This document shows, one piece after another, positions 25,051 to 33,745 of a DNA stretch of 64,000 nucleotides. A program made the translations under genes and the position numbers. Location: assembly GCA_963774305.1 (NCBI GenBank), contig CAVZEM010000008.1:206689-270688 (forward strand), read 5' to 3'. The first letter of the stretch is position 1. Each line of letters begins with the position of its first letter. The notes under the pieces were generated by a model. The model saw only the letters and a program-made list of their open reading frames with translations. It had not been told where the DNA came from and ran no database searches. The stretch comes from DASUPK01 sp963774305. Its GTDB lineage: Bacteria; Actinomycetota; Thermoleophilia; Solirubrobacterales; 70-9.

Positions 25051-25881
25051 ATGCCCGAGGGACGGAGAGCAAGGACGCTGCTCAGGGCCTTGGCGCTGAT
25101 CGCGCTCGGAGCGATTCTGGCGACCGCGGTCGGCGCGTTCGGCAAGAAGAAGCCGCTGCAGCCCGCGAAGCCGCAGCCGAGCCCCCCGGTCTCGATCCGG
25201 GCGACCGGGGTCGGCGTGCCGCAGATCGGCGAGCAGGGAACGGTGGGCATCTCCGACCTGGCGAGCGCGTTGCGCAGCTACCACGACGGAGGCTCCTATG
25301 AGTCCGATCTGCAAAACGTGGACTCCCAGGCCCAGTCGTTCATGTTGCGCCAGGCGAACGCGCTGCGCCAGCAGCGGAAGAGGAAGTGCAGCTCCAAGGG
25401 CAAGAAGAAGAAGGGCCGCGCCGCCGCCTGTGCGCCGCCCAGGCTGGCCATCGTGCTCGACATCGACGAGACCTCGCTCTCCAACTACGCGCAGCTCGAC
25501 GCCAACAACTTCAGCAACGCCACCGGCGCCCTGATCGTCGCGGCCACGAGCACAAGCCAGCCGGCGATCACGCCTACCCTCGACCTGTACCGCCAGGCGC
25601 GTGCCGCCGCGATCTCGGTGTTCGCGATCACGGGCCGCCCGACCCTGGTCCAGTCGCTGACCATGCAGAACCTCGCCAACGTCGGGTACACGGACCTGCA
25701 GGGGGTCTTCTTCAAGCCCAGCGCGGACGCAACGATCCCGTTCAAGAGCGGCGAGCGAGCGGCAATCGAGCAGCAGGGCTACCGGATCGTTGCGAACGTC
25801 GGCGATCAGGAGAGCGACCTGGCTGGCGGCCACGCCGACCGGAGCTTCAAGCTCCCAAATCCCTTCTACTTCATCAGTTAG
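25051..25881 (+). CDS. Secreted/anchored HAD acid phosphatase (class B-like, subfamily IIIB)
   Basis: A 276-residue protein with an N-terminal hydrophobic segment (LLRALALIALGAILATAVGAF, residues 10-30), so exported or membrane-anchored. HAD motif I is VLDIDETSLSNY (DIDET, nucleophile Asp), motif II is the Thr in FAITGRPT, and motif IV is VGDQESDLAGG. This matches the plant/bacterial acid phosphatase (HAD-IIIB) family acting on phosphomonoesters outside the membrane. A lysine-rich loop (KRKCSSKGKKKKGR) is an unusual insertion. GAGGA precedes the ATG at 25051. Confidence 0.87.
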   Translation: MPEGRRARTLLRALALIALGAILATAVGAFGKKKPLQPAKPQPSPPVSIRATGVGVPQIGEQGTVGISDLASALRSYHDGGSYESDLQNVDSQAQSFMLRQANALRQQRKRKCSSKGKKKKGRAAACAPPRLAIVLDIDETSLSNYAQLDANNFSNATGALIVAATSTSQPAITPTLDLYRQARAAAISVFAITGRPTLVQSLTMQNLANVGYTDLQGVFFKPSADATIPFKSGERAAIEQQGYRIVANVGDQESDLAGGHADRSFKLPNPFYFIS

Positions 25882-25908
25882 CTAGCCACTAGCCTTTGCG
25901 CCGCACCC

Positions 25909-25996
25909 GGAGAGGTGTCCGAGTGGCTTAAGGAGCTCGCTTGGAAAGCGAGTGGGCGGGTTAACCGCCTCGTGGGTTCGAATCCCACCCTCTCCG
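25909..25996 (+). tRNA. tRNA-Ser (anticodon GGA)
   Basis: An 88-base class II tRNA: acceptor GGAGAGG/CCTCTCC, D arm GTCCGAGTGGCTTAAGGAGC, anticodon stem-loop CTCGCTTGGAAAGCGAG (anticodon GGA, reads UCC/UCU), long variable arm TGGGCGGGTTAACCGCC, and T arm GTGGGTTCGAATCCCAC. No encoded CCA. It stands 28 bases after the HAD gene. Confidence 0.96.
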
Positions 25997-26027
25997 CTCC
26001 AGCAGTCACAACAGGGAGAGGGGAACC

Positions 26028-26365
26028 ATGGCCAATGACGGCCGACAGGAGCCGGCCAAGCAGGTCAAGGGCCCATCCCTGAACCTCGGCGGGCTGTTTC
26101 GCGACCGCGTCACCGATTCATCCGAGCTGGTCGCCACCGGACGGCGGGCGACCGCGACGGTCCTCTCCTCCGAGCCGATGGGCCAGAAGGCGCCCGGCAC
26201 CGACGACGAGTTCTATCTCCTCGACCTCGAGCTCAAGGCCGAACGAAGGGAGCCGAGGAGCTGGTCGCCGAGGGGAAAGAGCTCCAGGTGGCCTTCGCCG
26301 CGGTGGGGGATTCGAACCAGGTCGCCGTCGACTGGCCCGCGACCAGCGGCGGGCGCTTCAGCTAG
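26028..26365 (+). CDS. Hypothetical protein, frameshifted, about 112 aa
   Basis: ATG at 26028 follows GGGAGAGGGGAACC. The frame reads NDGRQEPAKQVKGPSLNLGG ... FYLLDLELKA and then turns into Arg/Pro-rich sequence, while a different frame continues GAEELVAEGKELQVAFAAVG and GGRFS to a TAG at 26363. Adding one G to the GGG at 26248-26250 joins the two. The product would be an acidic protein with a C-terminal VAFAAVGDSNQVAVDWP beta-like segment. I do not recognise the family. An open frame in the first register that runs 1 kb into the next gene is a shadow. Confidence 0.55.
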
Positions 26366-26388
26366 CGCTCCCATAGGCTTCGCCCACC

Positions 26389-27375
26389 ATGGCGCAGGTA
26401 CCGACCGTGACCGGGCCGATCGACGCCGATCAGCTCGGGACGACGCTGATCCACGAGCACCTGCGCAATGCCGACGAGGCGGTACACAACCAATGGCCGA
26501 GCGCCGGCGCAGTCACGGAGGAGCCGCCGCACGAGGTCGCCCCCGGGGAGGACTACGAGATCGCCGTCCGCGAGGCGAAGGCTGCCGTGGATCTCGGGAT
26601 CAAGACGATCGGCGAGCCGACCGCGATGTTCCTCGGGCGGGACGTCAACTTCATGAAGCGGGTCTCGGAGGAGACCGGGCTGCAGGTCATTCCCTGCACC
26701 GGGATCTACACGTACGACTATCTGCCCCAGTTCTTCATGAATCGCGATCCCGACCAGATCGCGGAGCTCTTCATCTCCGACATCGAGCAGGGGATCCAGG
26801 GGACGGACATCAAGGCCGCGTTCATCAAGTGCGCCGCCGACGTGCCCGGCGTGAACGAGAACATCGAGAAGATCCACCGTGCGTCCGCCAGGGCGAGCGT
26901 CAAGACCGGTGCGCCGATCATGGCCCACTCACGGCCGGCCAGCAACACCGGCCCGCGCCAAGTCGAGATCTTCGAGGAGGAGGGCGTCGAGCTCTCCAGG
27001 GTCCAGATGGCGCACTGCGGCGACACCGACGACCTGGACTACATCGAGGGCCTGATCGAGAAGGGTGTCTGGATCGGCCTCGACCGCTATGGCCTCGAGC
27101 TCTTCCTGCCCTATGAGAAGCGGCAGGCCACCACGAAGGCCCTGCTCGAGCGCGGCTATGCCGATCGGATCTTCCTGTCGGCGGACTCTGTTGCGACTAC
27201 CGACTGGTTCCCGGTGAACGTGATCGAGCAGCTGATCGCCGCTGGCGCCGCCAAGGACTGGACGATTCGGATCGTGCCTGAACGGGTTCTTCCGGAGCTC
27301 CGCGAGTCCGGCATGACCGAGGAGCAGGAGCGGACGCTGATGGTCGACAACCCCGTTCGCTGGCTCACCGGCTAG
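26389..27375 (+). CDS. Phosphotriesterase-family metal-dependent hydrolase
   Basis: A 328-residue amidohydrolase-superfamily (beta/alpha)8 barrel of the phosphotriesterase-related group. Metal ligands: HEH in TTLIHEHLRNADE, Lys in AAFIKCAADVPG (the carbamylated lysine position), His in IMAHSRPA, His in QMAHCGDTDDLD, and Asp in FLSADSVATT. Natural substrates of most members are lactones or unknown; phosphotriester hydrolysis is often only promiscuous. It sits alone between the frameshifted hypothetical gene and convergent tadA. Confidence 0.9.
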   Translation: MAQVPTVTGPIDADQLGTTLIHEHLRNADEAVHNQWPSAGAVTEEPPHEVAPGEDYEIAVREAKAAVDLGIKTIGEPTAMFLGRDVNFMKRVSEETGLQVIPCTGIYTYDYLPQFFMNRDPDQIAELFISDIEQGIQGTDIKAAFIKCAADVPGVNENIEKIHRASARASVKTGAPIMAHSRPASNTGPRQVEIFEEEGVELSRVQMAHCGDTDDLDYIEGLIEKGVWIGLDRYGLELFLPYEKRQATTKALLERGYADRIFLSADSVATTDWFPVNVIEQLIAAGAAKDWTIRIVPERVLPELRESGMTEEQERTLMVDNPVRWLTG

Positions 27376-27387
27376 CAAAGCCGCGTC

Positions 27388-27855
<468 letters not shown>

Positions 27856-27933
27856 CGCTTCGGCAGTATGGACGCGCGGGTATCCCCGCGCTACCAGGAA
27901 CTTTCCCCGCCAGGCAGTGTTCAACCGGGAGCG

Positions 27934-29277
27934 ATGCGAAAGCTGATCGCTACAACCACGCTCGTCCTCGCCGCGGCCGCGATTTCGGCCGGGGGCGCCT
28001 CGGCGGCCGAGACCCCGGATCATGCCCCCTACGTGCCGGGCGAGCTCCTCGTCAAGTTCGACGGCGGTGGGGAGCGCGTGCTCGAGCTGCCGCAGGGAGT
28101 GGACATCCCGTCGGCCGAGCAGGCCCTGGGCGCAAACCCCGCGGTCGACTACGCGGTGCCGAACTACGTTGCGCACGCCTCGTCGATCCCGAACGATCCG
28201 GGCCCGGCCGGCACACCCGGCGGCTGGCAGCGGACGCAATGGAACTTCCTGCCGTGCGGCTCGCTCTGCGGAGAGGCGCCATCGCAGTACCAGGCGAAGG
28301 GCGGCCTGAACGCGCCGGAGGCATGGGACATCCTCAAGCAGCGGGGCGCGGCTTTCGGGCGGGGAGCTCGGGTGGCCGTCCTCGACACCGGGATCGCCTA
28401 CGAGAACAAGAAGCCCCAGTTCCGCAGGAGCCCGGACTTCTCGCGCGGCCAGTTCCTCCCGGGCTACGACTTCGTCGACAAGGACAAGGTCCCGCTCGAC
28501 GAGGACGGCCACGGCACCCACGTCGCGGGCACGATCGGGGAGCGGACCGGCAACCAGGTCGCCCTCACCGGTCTGGCGCCGAAGGCGAAGCTCATGCCCC
28601 TACGGGTGCTCGACTCGGAGGGATTCGGAACCGCGCGCGACATCGCCCGCGGGATTCGCTATGCGGCCTCCCACAAGGCGCAGCTGATCAACATGAGCTT
28701 CGAGTTCTCGCTGGGCGTGAACAGCTGCGCGAAGATCAAGGGGATCTGCTCCGCGATCAAGTTCGCCTTCAAGCGGGGCTCTCTGGTGGTCGCGGCGGCC
28801 GGTAACGAGAACGGCGAGCCGGTCGCCTACCCGGCGGGCGCACCTCACGTGGTGGGCGTCGGGCGCACCACCAAGGACGCCTGCCTGGCGAGCGACTCCC
28901 GCACCGGCGCCGGCCTTGACCTCGTCGCCCCCGGCGGCGGCTTCCCGCTGCTCAGCACCTGCGGCAGCGACGACTCGGTCTTCACCAGGGGGCTGCCGAT
29001 CTTCCAGCTCACCTTCGACGGTCCGGGCTTCACCAACTTCGGCTACCCCGGCGGCTACGAGGGAACCTCGATGGCCGCCGCGCACGTCTCCGGGGTCGCG
29101 GCGATGGTGATCGCGAGCGGCGTGGTCGGCAGCTCTCCCGGCGCCGTCGAGTGCCAGCTGAAGGGCACCGCCCGCCACACCGACTCGCAGCTCGGGCAGC
29201 CGTATGACCCGCGCCTCTTCGGCGCCGGCCTGCTCGACGCCGCCGCGGCGGTCAAGGCCAGAGCTTCGGGCTGCTAA
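27934..29277 (+). CDS. Secreted S8 subtilisin-like serine protease
   Basis: A 447-residue preproenzyme. Signal peptide residues 1-25 (TTTLVLAAAAISAGGASAAE), a short N-terminal prosegment (YVPGELLVKFDGG, an I9-like start), then the catalytic domain. Triad: Asp151 (VAVLDTGIAY), His193 (DEDGHGTHVAG) and Ser379 (YEGTSMAAAHVSG); the oxyanion Asn is in VAAAGNENG. Several cysteines (CGSLCGE, CAKIKGIC, STCGS, ECQ) suggest disulfides. Start at 27934 has GGGAG upstream; the open frame from 27466 is antisense to tadA and is rejected. Confidence 0.92.
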   Translation: MRKLIATTTLVLAAAAISAGGASAAETPDHAPYVPGELLVKFDGGGERVLELPQGVDIPSAEQALGANPAVDYAVPNYVAHASSIPNDPGPAGTPGGWQRTQWNFLPCGSLCGEAPSQYQAKGGLNAPEAWDILKQRGAAFGRGARVAVLDTGIAYENKKPQFRRSPDFSRGQFLPGYDFVDKDKVPLDEDGHGTHVAGTIGERTGNQVALTGLAPKAKLMPLRVLDSEGFGTARDIARGIRYAASHKAQLINMSFEFSLGVNSCAKIKGICSAIKFAFKRGSLVVAAAGNENGEPVAYPAGAPHVVGVGRTTKDACLASDSRTGAGLDLVAPGGGFPLLSTCGSDDSVFTRGLPIFQLTFDGPGFTNFGYPGGYEGTSMAAAHVSGVAAMVIASGVVGSSPGAVECQLKGTARHTDSQLGQPYDPRLFGAGLLDAAAAVKARASGC

Positions 29278-29287
29278 CCATCTGACC

Positions 29288-29737
29288 ATGGACGAGGTTG
29301 CATTCGAGCTCGCCCCCGCGGGCGGCAACTACGCCGACGAGCTCAGCCAGATCCGGATCACCGTGAACGGGACCGACCTGGTCGAGCTGGTGCGCCAGGT
29401 CGAGCTGCCCTCGGCCCAGGCCGATGACGAGGAGGAGCTCGCGGGGACCTACGTCGGCCTCGTTCCCGGCTACATCCGCATGGATGTCGCGAGCCAGTTC
29501 CTCGGCGGCCCCGGCACCTCGCTCTCCCCCGGTCCCGACGACAAGACCGCCCTGCTGAGCTGCAACTGCGGTGAGGTCGGCTGCTCCCCCCTGCTGGCCC
29601 GGGTGACTGTCGATGACGACACGGTCACCTGGGACGAGTTCGAGCAGCCGACCCGGCCCGATTGGGACTACGACGGCTTCGGCTTCACCTTCTCGCGCCC
29701 GCAGTACGAGCAGGCACTGCTCGCTATGTGGTCTTGA
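29288..29737 (+). CDS. Hypothetical protein with CNCG-x3-C motif, 149 aa
   Basis: An acidic 149-residue protein starting MDEVAFELAPAGGNYADEL. A central LLSCNCGEVGCSPLLARVTV contains three closely spaced cysteines, and the second half is rich in aromatic acid residues (DEFEQPTRPDWDYDGFGFTF). It resembles widespread actinobacterial hypothetical proteins, without known function. It follows the subtilase by ten bases and converges with the Usp, overlapping by 14 bases. Confidence 0.72.
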   Translation: MDEVAFELAPAGGNYADELSQIRITVNGTDLVELVRQVELPSAQADDEEELAGTYVGLVPGYIRMDVASQFLGGPGTSLSPGPDDKTALLSCNCGEVGCSPLLARVTVDDDTVTWDEFEQPTRPDWDYDGFGFTFSRPQYEQALLAMWS

Positions 29738-30167
29738 CGATCCAGACGTCGCAGGGCGCGTGGTGCGAGATCTTGTTGGGGACGCTCCCCAGCAGGAACC
29801 GCCTCGCGCCGGTCATGCCCTTGTTCCCGACCAGTACGAGGTCTGCGTCGTTCTCCTCGGCGACGTCGAGGATCGCGTCGGCGGGATCGCCCTCACGCGG
29901 GTGGGTGACGACTTCGATCTTCGCCTTCTTCGCCTCGGCCGCGGCCTTGTCGAGGATGAACTGGACGTCCTCGCGGGGATTCACCGCGTAGGCGACGTCG
30001 CCGGAGATCCCCTCCCCCTCATCTCTGAGGCGCTGCTGCGGCACGGGCTCGTAGGCGCTGACGATCTCGAGCTTCGCCTTGGAGATCTTCGCGAGCTCGA
30101 TCGCCGTTCGCACCGCCTCGGTGGCGGTCTCCGAGCCGTCGGTTCCAACCACTATGCGGTCGAACAT
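29724..30167 (-). CDS. Universal stress protein (UspA family)
   Basis: A 147-residue Usp: FDRIVVGTDGSETATEAV and the intact ATP motif VGNKGMTGARRFLLGSVPNK. AGGAGG lies just ahead of the ATG at 30167; a GTG at 30170 directly before it is an alternative. It is last in a reverse-strand run after the 28-residue membrane protein, and is far from the main Usp island. Confidence 0.92.
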   Translation of the reverse strand: MFDRIVVGTDGSETATEAVRTAIELAKISKAKLEIVSAYEPVPQQRLRDEGEGISGDVAYAVNPREDVQFILDKAAAEAKKAKIEVVTHPREGDPADAILDVAEENDADLVLVGNKGMTGARRFLLGSVPNKISHHAPCDVWIVKTT

Positions 30168-30239
30168 CACCCCTCCTCAGCCTGCGGATTTGCGCGCCGA
30201 TACTACTCGGCGAGGCGCGACTGGCGCTGTAACGCCCCC

Positions 30240-30326
30240 TCAGCTGAGCTTGACGATGGCGATCACCATCGAGGCGAGCAAGCAGATGACCAGGACCACC
30301 AGCGTGGCTGCCCAGAGGCGCGGCAT
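30240..30326 (-). CDS. 28-residue single-pass membrane microprotein
   Basis: On the reverse strand, ATG at 30326 to TGA at 30240 gives 28 residues: MPRLWAATLVVLVICLLASM then VIAIVKLS. It is one hydrophobic helix flanked by Arg and Lys. AGGA lies eight bases before the ATG, and the gene starts nine bases after the stop of the large membrane protein, so it is probably cotranscribed with it and the Usp. Too short for ordinary gene callers. It could be a subunit or regulator of the large membrane protein. Confidence 0.5.
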   Translation of the reverse strand: MPRLWAATLVVLVICLLASMVIAIVKLS

Positions 30327-30335
30327 AGGGCGATC

Positions 30336-32849
30336 CTAGTCGGGCTGGATCGGCTGGGGCTGCGGCGCAACCACACCGCGCAGGGCGCTCGCGGGCGTCC
30401 CGGGCGCCACCTCGTACCAGTCGACGTAGCGGCCACACGCCCGGCGGAGTGGGATCGTCTCGCGGGCGGGATCGGAGCGCGTGAAGGCGAGGCCGCTCAG
30501 AAAGGCCTTGCTCTCCGTACGCAGCAGCCGGCCGATCAGCGGCGGGTCGCCGACGTCCACGCTCACGATCACCGTGCCCGCCCTCCTGACCTCCAGCGAG
30601 CCGACCGGGTAGTACGGCGAGGGGCCCCGGAAGAGCAGATTGGTTCGCAGCTCGGCGCTGAAGGGCGAAGCGAGACCGGGTCCGCTCGCGGTGGCGTGCA
30701 GGGGCTGCGTGCTCGCGTACTGGATCGAGAGGTCCCATCGGCCTGGGGTCAGATACAGGCGCATGTGAGCCGGCTTGGTCTGGGTCAGTGCCGGGCTCGG
30801 GTTCCAGACCTTGCCGATAACCGGCTGAACGGTGAAGACGGTGGCGGTGCCGTTGACCTTGGTGATCGGCGCGTGCTCTGGGTTGTTGCAGTCGAGCGGA
30901 GCCCCGGGGTTGACCGGCTCATAGAGCGTGCGCCGCTGGCCGACCGGGTGATCGCGATGCCAGAGGATGAAGTCCCCGGTCCGCAGGCGCGGCACGAACC
31001 CGCGCGGGGCCTGGCTCTGCATTGCGGCGCTCGTGGTCACGACCCAGTTGAAGTGATTCATGACGAAGGGCGGGACGTTGTCCCAGTCGAACTTCGCGTT
31101 CAGGTCGGTCGCGCGGTAGAGCGGGTGGACCTCCTCGACGTCGTAGTGGTTGGTGATCGGCGCGTACACCTCCGAGCCGATCAACTCCCAGGAGACGAAG
31201 TTGTCCCGGCCGAGGAAGAGCACGTTCTGCCCGTCGACGATCGGCCGGATGCGGAGCATCTCCTGGAGGTGGTAGTCGGGCCCGACCGCGGACTGGCGGA
31301 GGGGCAGCAGGGTCGAGAAGGCCGCTGCCGCCGCGAAGGCGATGGTGAGCAGCGGCACGGCGAAGCCGGTGAGGGGGCGGAGCGGTCGCGGCGGCCACCA
31401 GGCCGCCCCTCCCCCTTCGGGGACGTCGGACTCCTCGTCCGGCAGCGAGTCCGCCGAGAGCAGGCCCCGGACGGCGACCACCATGATCAGAGGCGCCGCG
31501 ATCGCCAGCGCCTTGGCCTGGGTGTAGGGCGTGCCGAGGGCCAGGGAGGCGAGGTAGAGCACCGTGGCCGCCACGAGCGCCGACGGCAGGGCGGACTCGC
31601 GCCGCGACAGCGCTCGCCCGAGTCCCCAGGCGAACGCGGCGAGGGCGAGCAGGGCGCCCAGATAGAAGGCGATCTCGGGGGTGGTCGAGTTGGCCGGAGT
31701 GATCCGGAACTCACCGGAGGGCCAGACTCCGAAGGCCTCGAGCGGGTTGAGCGGCTGGCGCAGGTTGCCGAAGCCCACGGTCGGCCCGGTGCCGGACGGG
31801 TTGAAGGCCTTGAAGCTCGAGAAGCTCGCGAGCCGGACGATCTCCGGCAGCGCGGCGACGACCGGGATGCCGACGCCGAGCGCGATCGCGGACCTCGCAC
31901 CGCTAAGCCGTTCCCGCAGGCGGAAATCGTGCTCGCGGAGCGCGATGACGAGCATCCAGACCAGTACGGTCCCAAGCAGCCAGGCGAGCCCGGGGAAGCT
32001 GTAGTTGTAGATCGTGCCCGCGGCGATCACCCCGAGCGGGATGGCGGCCCTTCCCCCCGATTGATAGCGATCGCTATCCGGCTGATAGCGATCTCGATAG
32101 CCATCGCTATCACCCTGCGTCGACCATGCCGTGCGGAGCTGCGGCAGGCAAAGCGCGAAACCGAGCAGGGCCAGCGCCAGCAGTGGTTCCTTGAATGCCC
32201 CCTGGGCGAGGTAGGCCGCGGCCAGGTAGGGGCTCGAGGCCAGCACCGCCGCCGGCACACGCAGCCAGCCGCGCACGCCGGGCAGCGCTCCATATGCGGT
32301 CAGCGCGAGCAGGACGGCGATCGCACCGGTCAGCCCTGCGAAGCCCTCGATCAGGCTGGCGCCACTCACCTTCGCGGTCGCGGCGACGATCGCGTGCGGG
32401 CCGAGGGGGTAGCCGTCCTTGATCAGGTCGGGCGTCGGCCCGGCGTGCGAGCCGATCCACTCGGTGAAGAGCAGATGGGAGGCCATGTCGTCGTTGACCA
32501 GGCCCTGGCCGAGGATGCCGACGCGCCCGCTGGTCGCGAACGGGATCGCCACCACCAGAGCCGCCCCGATCACGGCGACGATGGCGCCGACCCTCACGGC
32601 ACCGGCGGGCGCCCGCGTCCGCCCGAAGACCAGGAAGCAGCCGATCAGGGCCACGCCGGTCACGGCCGCGGCGGTCACCGCATGCCCCGGCAGCTTGATC
32701 GCGATGCCGCAGATCACCAGCAGCGCCGAGATCCCGGTGGCGGGACCGGCGGCGGAATGCCGCGGCAGGCCGGCGATCGCCATGATCGCCGCGCCGAGCA
32801 GCAGGGAGGCGGCGGCGATCAGCGCGCCCGCCAGCAGAGCCGAAAACAT
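30336..32849 (-). CDS. Large polytopic membrane protein (GT-C-like, unassigned)
   Basis: An 837-residue protein. The first two thirds have 12 or more hydrophobic segments (for example LIAAASLLLGAAIMAIAGL, VTAAAVTGVALIGCFLVFG); the C-terminal 300 residues are soluble and beta-rich (LYLTPGRWDLSIQYAST). An acidic loop VNDDMASHLLF after the first helices resembles the D/E-rich first loop of GT-C glycosyltransferases, so a lipid-linked sugar transferase is possible. I cannot assign it more precisely. Around residue 250 an in-frame hydrophilic stretch (GDSDGYRDRYQPDSDRYQSG) is encoded by a palindromic repeat (32063-32111) that looks inserted. It leads a reverse-strand unit with the microprotein and Usp. 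Confidence 0.72.
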   Translation of the reverse strand: MFSALLAGALIAAASLLLGAAIMAIAGLPRHSAAGPATGISALLVICGIAIKLPGHAVTAAAVTGVALIGCFLVFGRTRAPAGAVRVGAIVAVIGAALVVAIPFATSGRVGILGQGLVNDDMASHLLFTEWIGSHAGPTPDLIKDGYPLGPHAIVAATAKVSGASLIEGFAGLTGAIAVLLALTAYGALPGVRGWLRVPAAVLASSPYLAAAYLAQGAFKEPLLALALLGFALCLPQLRTAWSTQGDSDGYRDRYQPDSDRYQSGGRAAIPLGVIAAGTIYNYSFPGLAWLLGTVLVWMLVIALREHDFRLRERLSGARSAIALGVGIPVVAALPEIVRLASFSSFKAFNPSGTGPTVGFGNLRQPLNPLEAFGVWPSGEFRITPANSTTPEIAFYLGALLALAAFAWGLGRALSRRESALPSALVAATVLYLASLALGTPYTQAKALAIAAPLIMVVAVRGLLSADSLPDEESDVPEGGGAAWWPPRPLRPLTGFAVPLLTIAFAAAAAFSTLLPLRQSAVGPDYHLQEMLRIRPIVDGQNVLFLGRDNFVSWELIGSEVYAPITNHYDVEEVHPLYRATDLNAKFDWDNVPPFVMNHFNWVVTTSAAMQSQAPRGFVPRLRTGDFILWHRDHPVGQRRTLYEPVNPGAPLDCNNPEHAPITKVNGTATVFTVQPVIGKVWNPSPALTQTKPAHMRLYLTPGRWDLSIQYASTQPLHATASGPGLASPFSAELRTNLLFRGPSPYYPVGSLEVRRAGTVIVSVDVGDPPLIGRLLRTESKAFLSGLAFTRSDPARETIPLRRACGRYVDWYEVAPGTPASALRGVVAPQPQPIQPD
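32063..32111. repeat. Intragenic palindromic repeat, GATAGCGAT family
   Basis: A perfect 16-base palindrome GATAGCGATCGCTATC (32063-32078) is followed by GATAGCGAT (32084-32092), a ten-base loop, and ATCGCTATC (32103-32111), a second inverted repeat with the same arms. The 49 bases are much less GC-rich than the flanks and are read in frame as Asp/Ser/Arg/Tyr-rich residues within a membrane protein. Looks like a small mobile palindromic element inserted without breaking the frame. Confidence 0.75.
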
Positions 32850-32883
32850 CGCGGAAGCCTAGAGTGCGCCCGTCAATTCCGGA

Positions 32884-33675
32884 TCAGAGCCCGGGGACGT
32901 GCCGGGCGACGAAGCCGTGCGGATAGGCGTCGTAAGGGTGCCAGCGCGGGCCCGAGCCGCGGGCGTCACCCACGGTGTCCCAGCGCAGACCGGCGATCAC
33001 CGCATAGACGTGCGTGGGGCTCGCGTAGATCGTCAGCCACTGTCCGGGACCGGGTTCGCCGTAGCCCATGAACGCGCCTGACGTCAGCGGCGTCTGGAGC
33101 AGCCCGGCGCCGGCGAGCGCGTAGCTCACCGCGCCAGAGCAGTCGTAACCCTTCGACTGGAACGAACCATGACCGCCGCCCCACCGGTAGGGCTGGCCGA
33201 CGATCAGGTTGGCGGCGCTGATCATCGCCCTGATCGGGTCTGGCGCTGATGGTGGGGCGAGCGCGGTCCTGTTGAGCAGGAGCGCGGAGTCGTTGCCGCC
33301 CACCGGATGGGTCGCCGTGTAGACCCGCCTCCGCTCCGCGGGAGACGGCGGCTCGAAGGAGCCATTGGTCCCGGCCGACGCGGCGGGCAGGCCCGTCTTC
33401 GGGTCGATTGGCGCGGGCGCCGGCTTGGGCTGTGTCGGGACCGCCGGGGCCGCCGGGGCCGAGGACTCCGAGGAGTTCGCCGGGTCGTACCGGGGGTCCG
33501 CAGCCCACGGCTCGGGGGCGAGCTTCGTATCCGCCAGCTTGTTCGGGGCCGCCTCGGAGCCACCCCCGCCGAGCTTCGGGCCGGCGATCAGCACGGCGAC
33601 CGCCGCGACGGCGGCGAGCGCGCCCACGATCAGCAGGCTGCGCATGCGTATGTGACGGCGAAGTCTCCAGAGCAC
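32884..33675 (-). CDS. NlpC/P60-like secreted or anchored hydrolase
   Basis: A 263-residue protein. A short basic N-terminus and one hydrophobic segment (SLLIVGALAAVAAVAVLIAG) anchor or export it, followed by a long Pro/Ala-rich linker (residues 45-110). The C-terminal domain shows GQPYRWGGGHGSFQSKGYDC SGAVSYAL, where Cys is the catalytic residue of NlpC/P60 cell-wall endopeptidases; a His is found in YASPTHVYAVIAG. GTG at 33675 with GGAAGG upstream was chosen; ATG at 33645 is the alternative. Likely cuts peptidoglycan stem peptides. Confidence 0.8.
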   Translation of the reverse strand: MLWRLRRHIRMRSLLIVGALAAVAAVAVLIAGPKLGGGGSEAAPNKLADTKLAPEPWAADPRYDPANSSESSAPAAPAVPTQPKPAPAPIDPKTGLPAASAGTNGSFEPPSPAERRRVYTATHPVGGNDSALLLNRTALAPPSAPDPIRAMISAANLIVGQPYRWGGGHGSFQSKGYDCSGAVSYALAGAGLLQTPLTSGAFMGYGEPGPGQWLTIYASPTHVYAVIAGLRWDTVGDARGSGPRWHPYDAYPHGFVARHVPGL

Positions 33676-33745
33676 GTCCCGGCCCTTCCAGCTGAGGGTT
33701 CCAACTCTAGGCGGGATCCGGCGCCCTCGCGCCGCTGCGCGGGCC

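Noticed and set aside
32063..32111. CRISPR array
   Set aside because: Repeats are short, nested inverted arms inside a coding frame, with no unique spacers and no cas genes in the window.
29613..33071. 1,152-codon forward open frame across the Usp and large membrane protein genes
   Set aside because: His/Arg/Gln-rich low-complexity translation antisense to genes with clear motifs.
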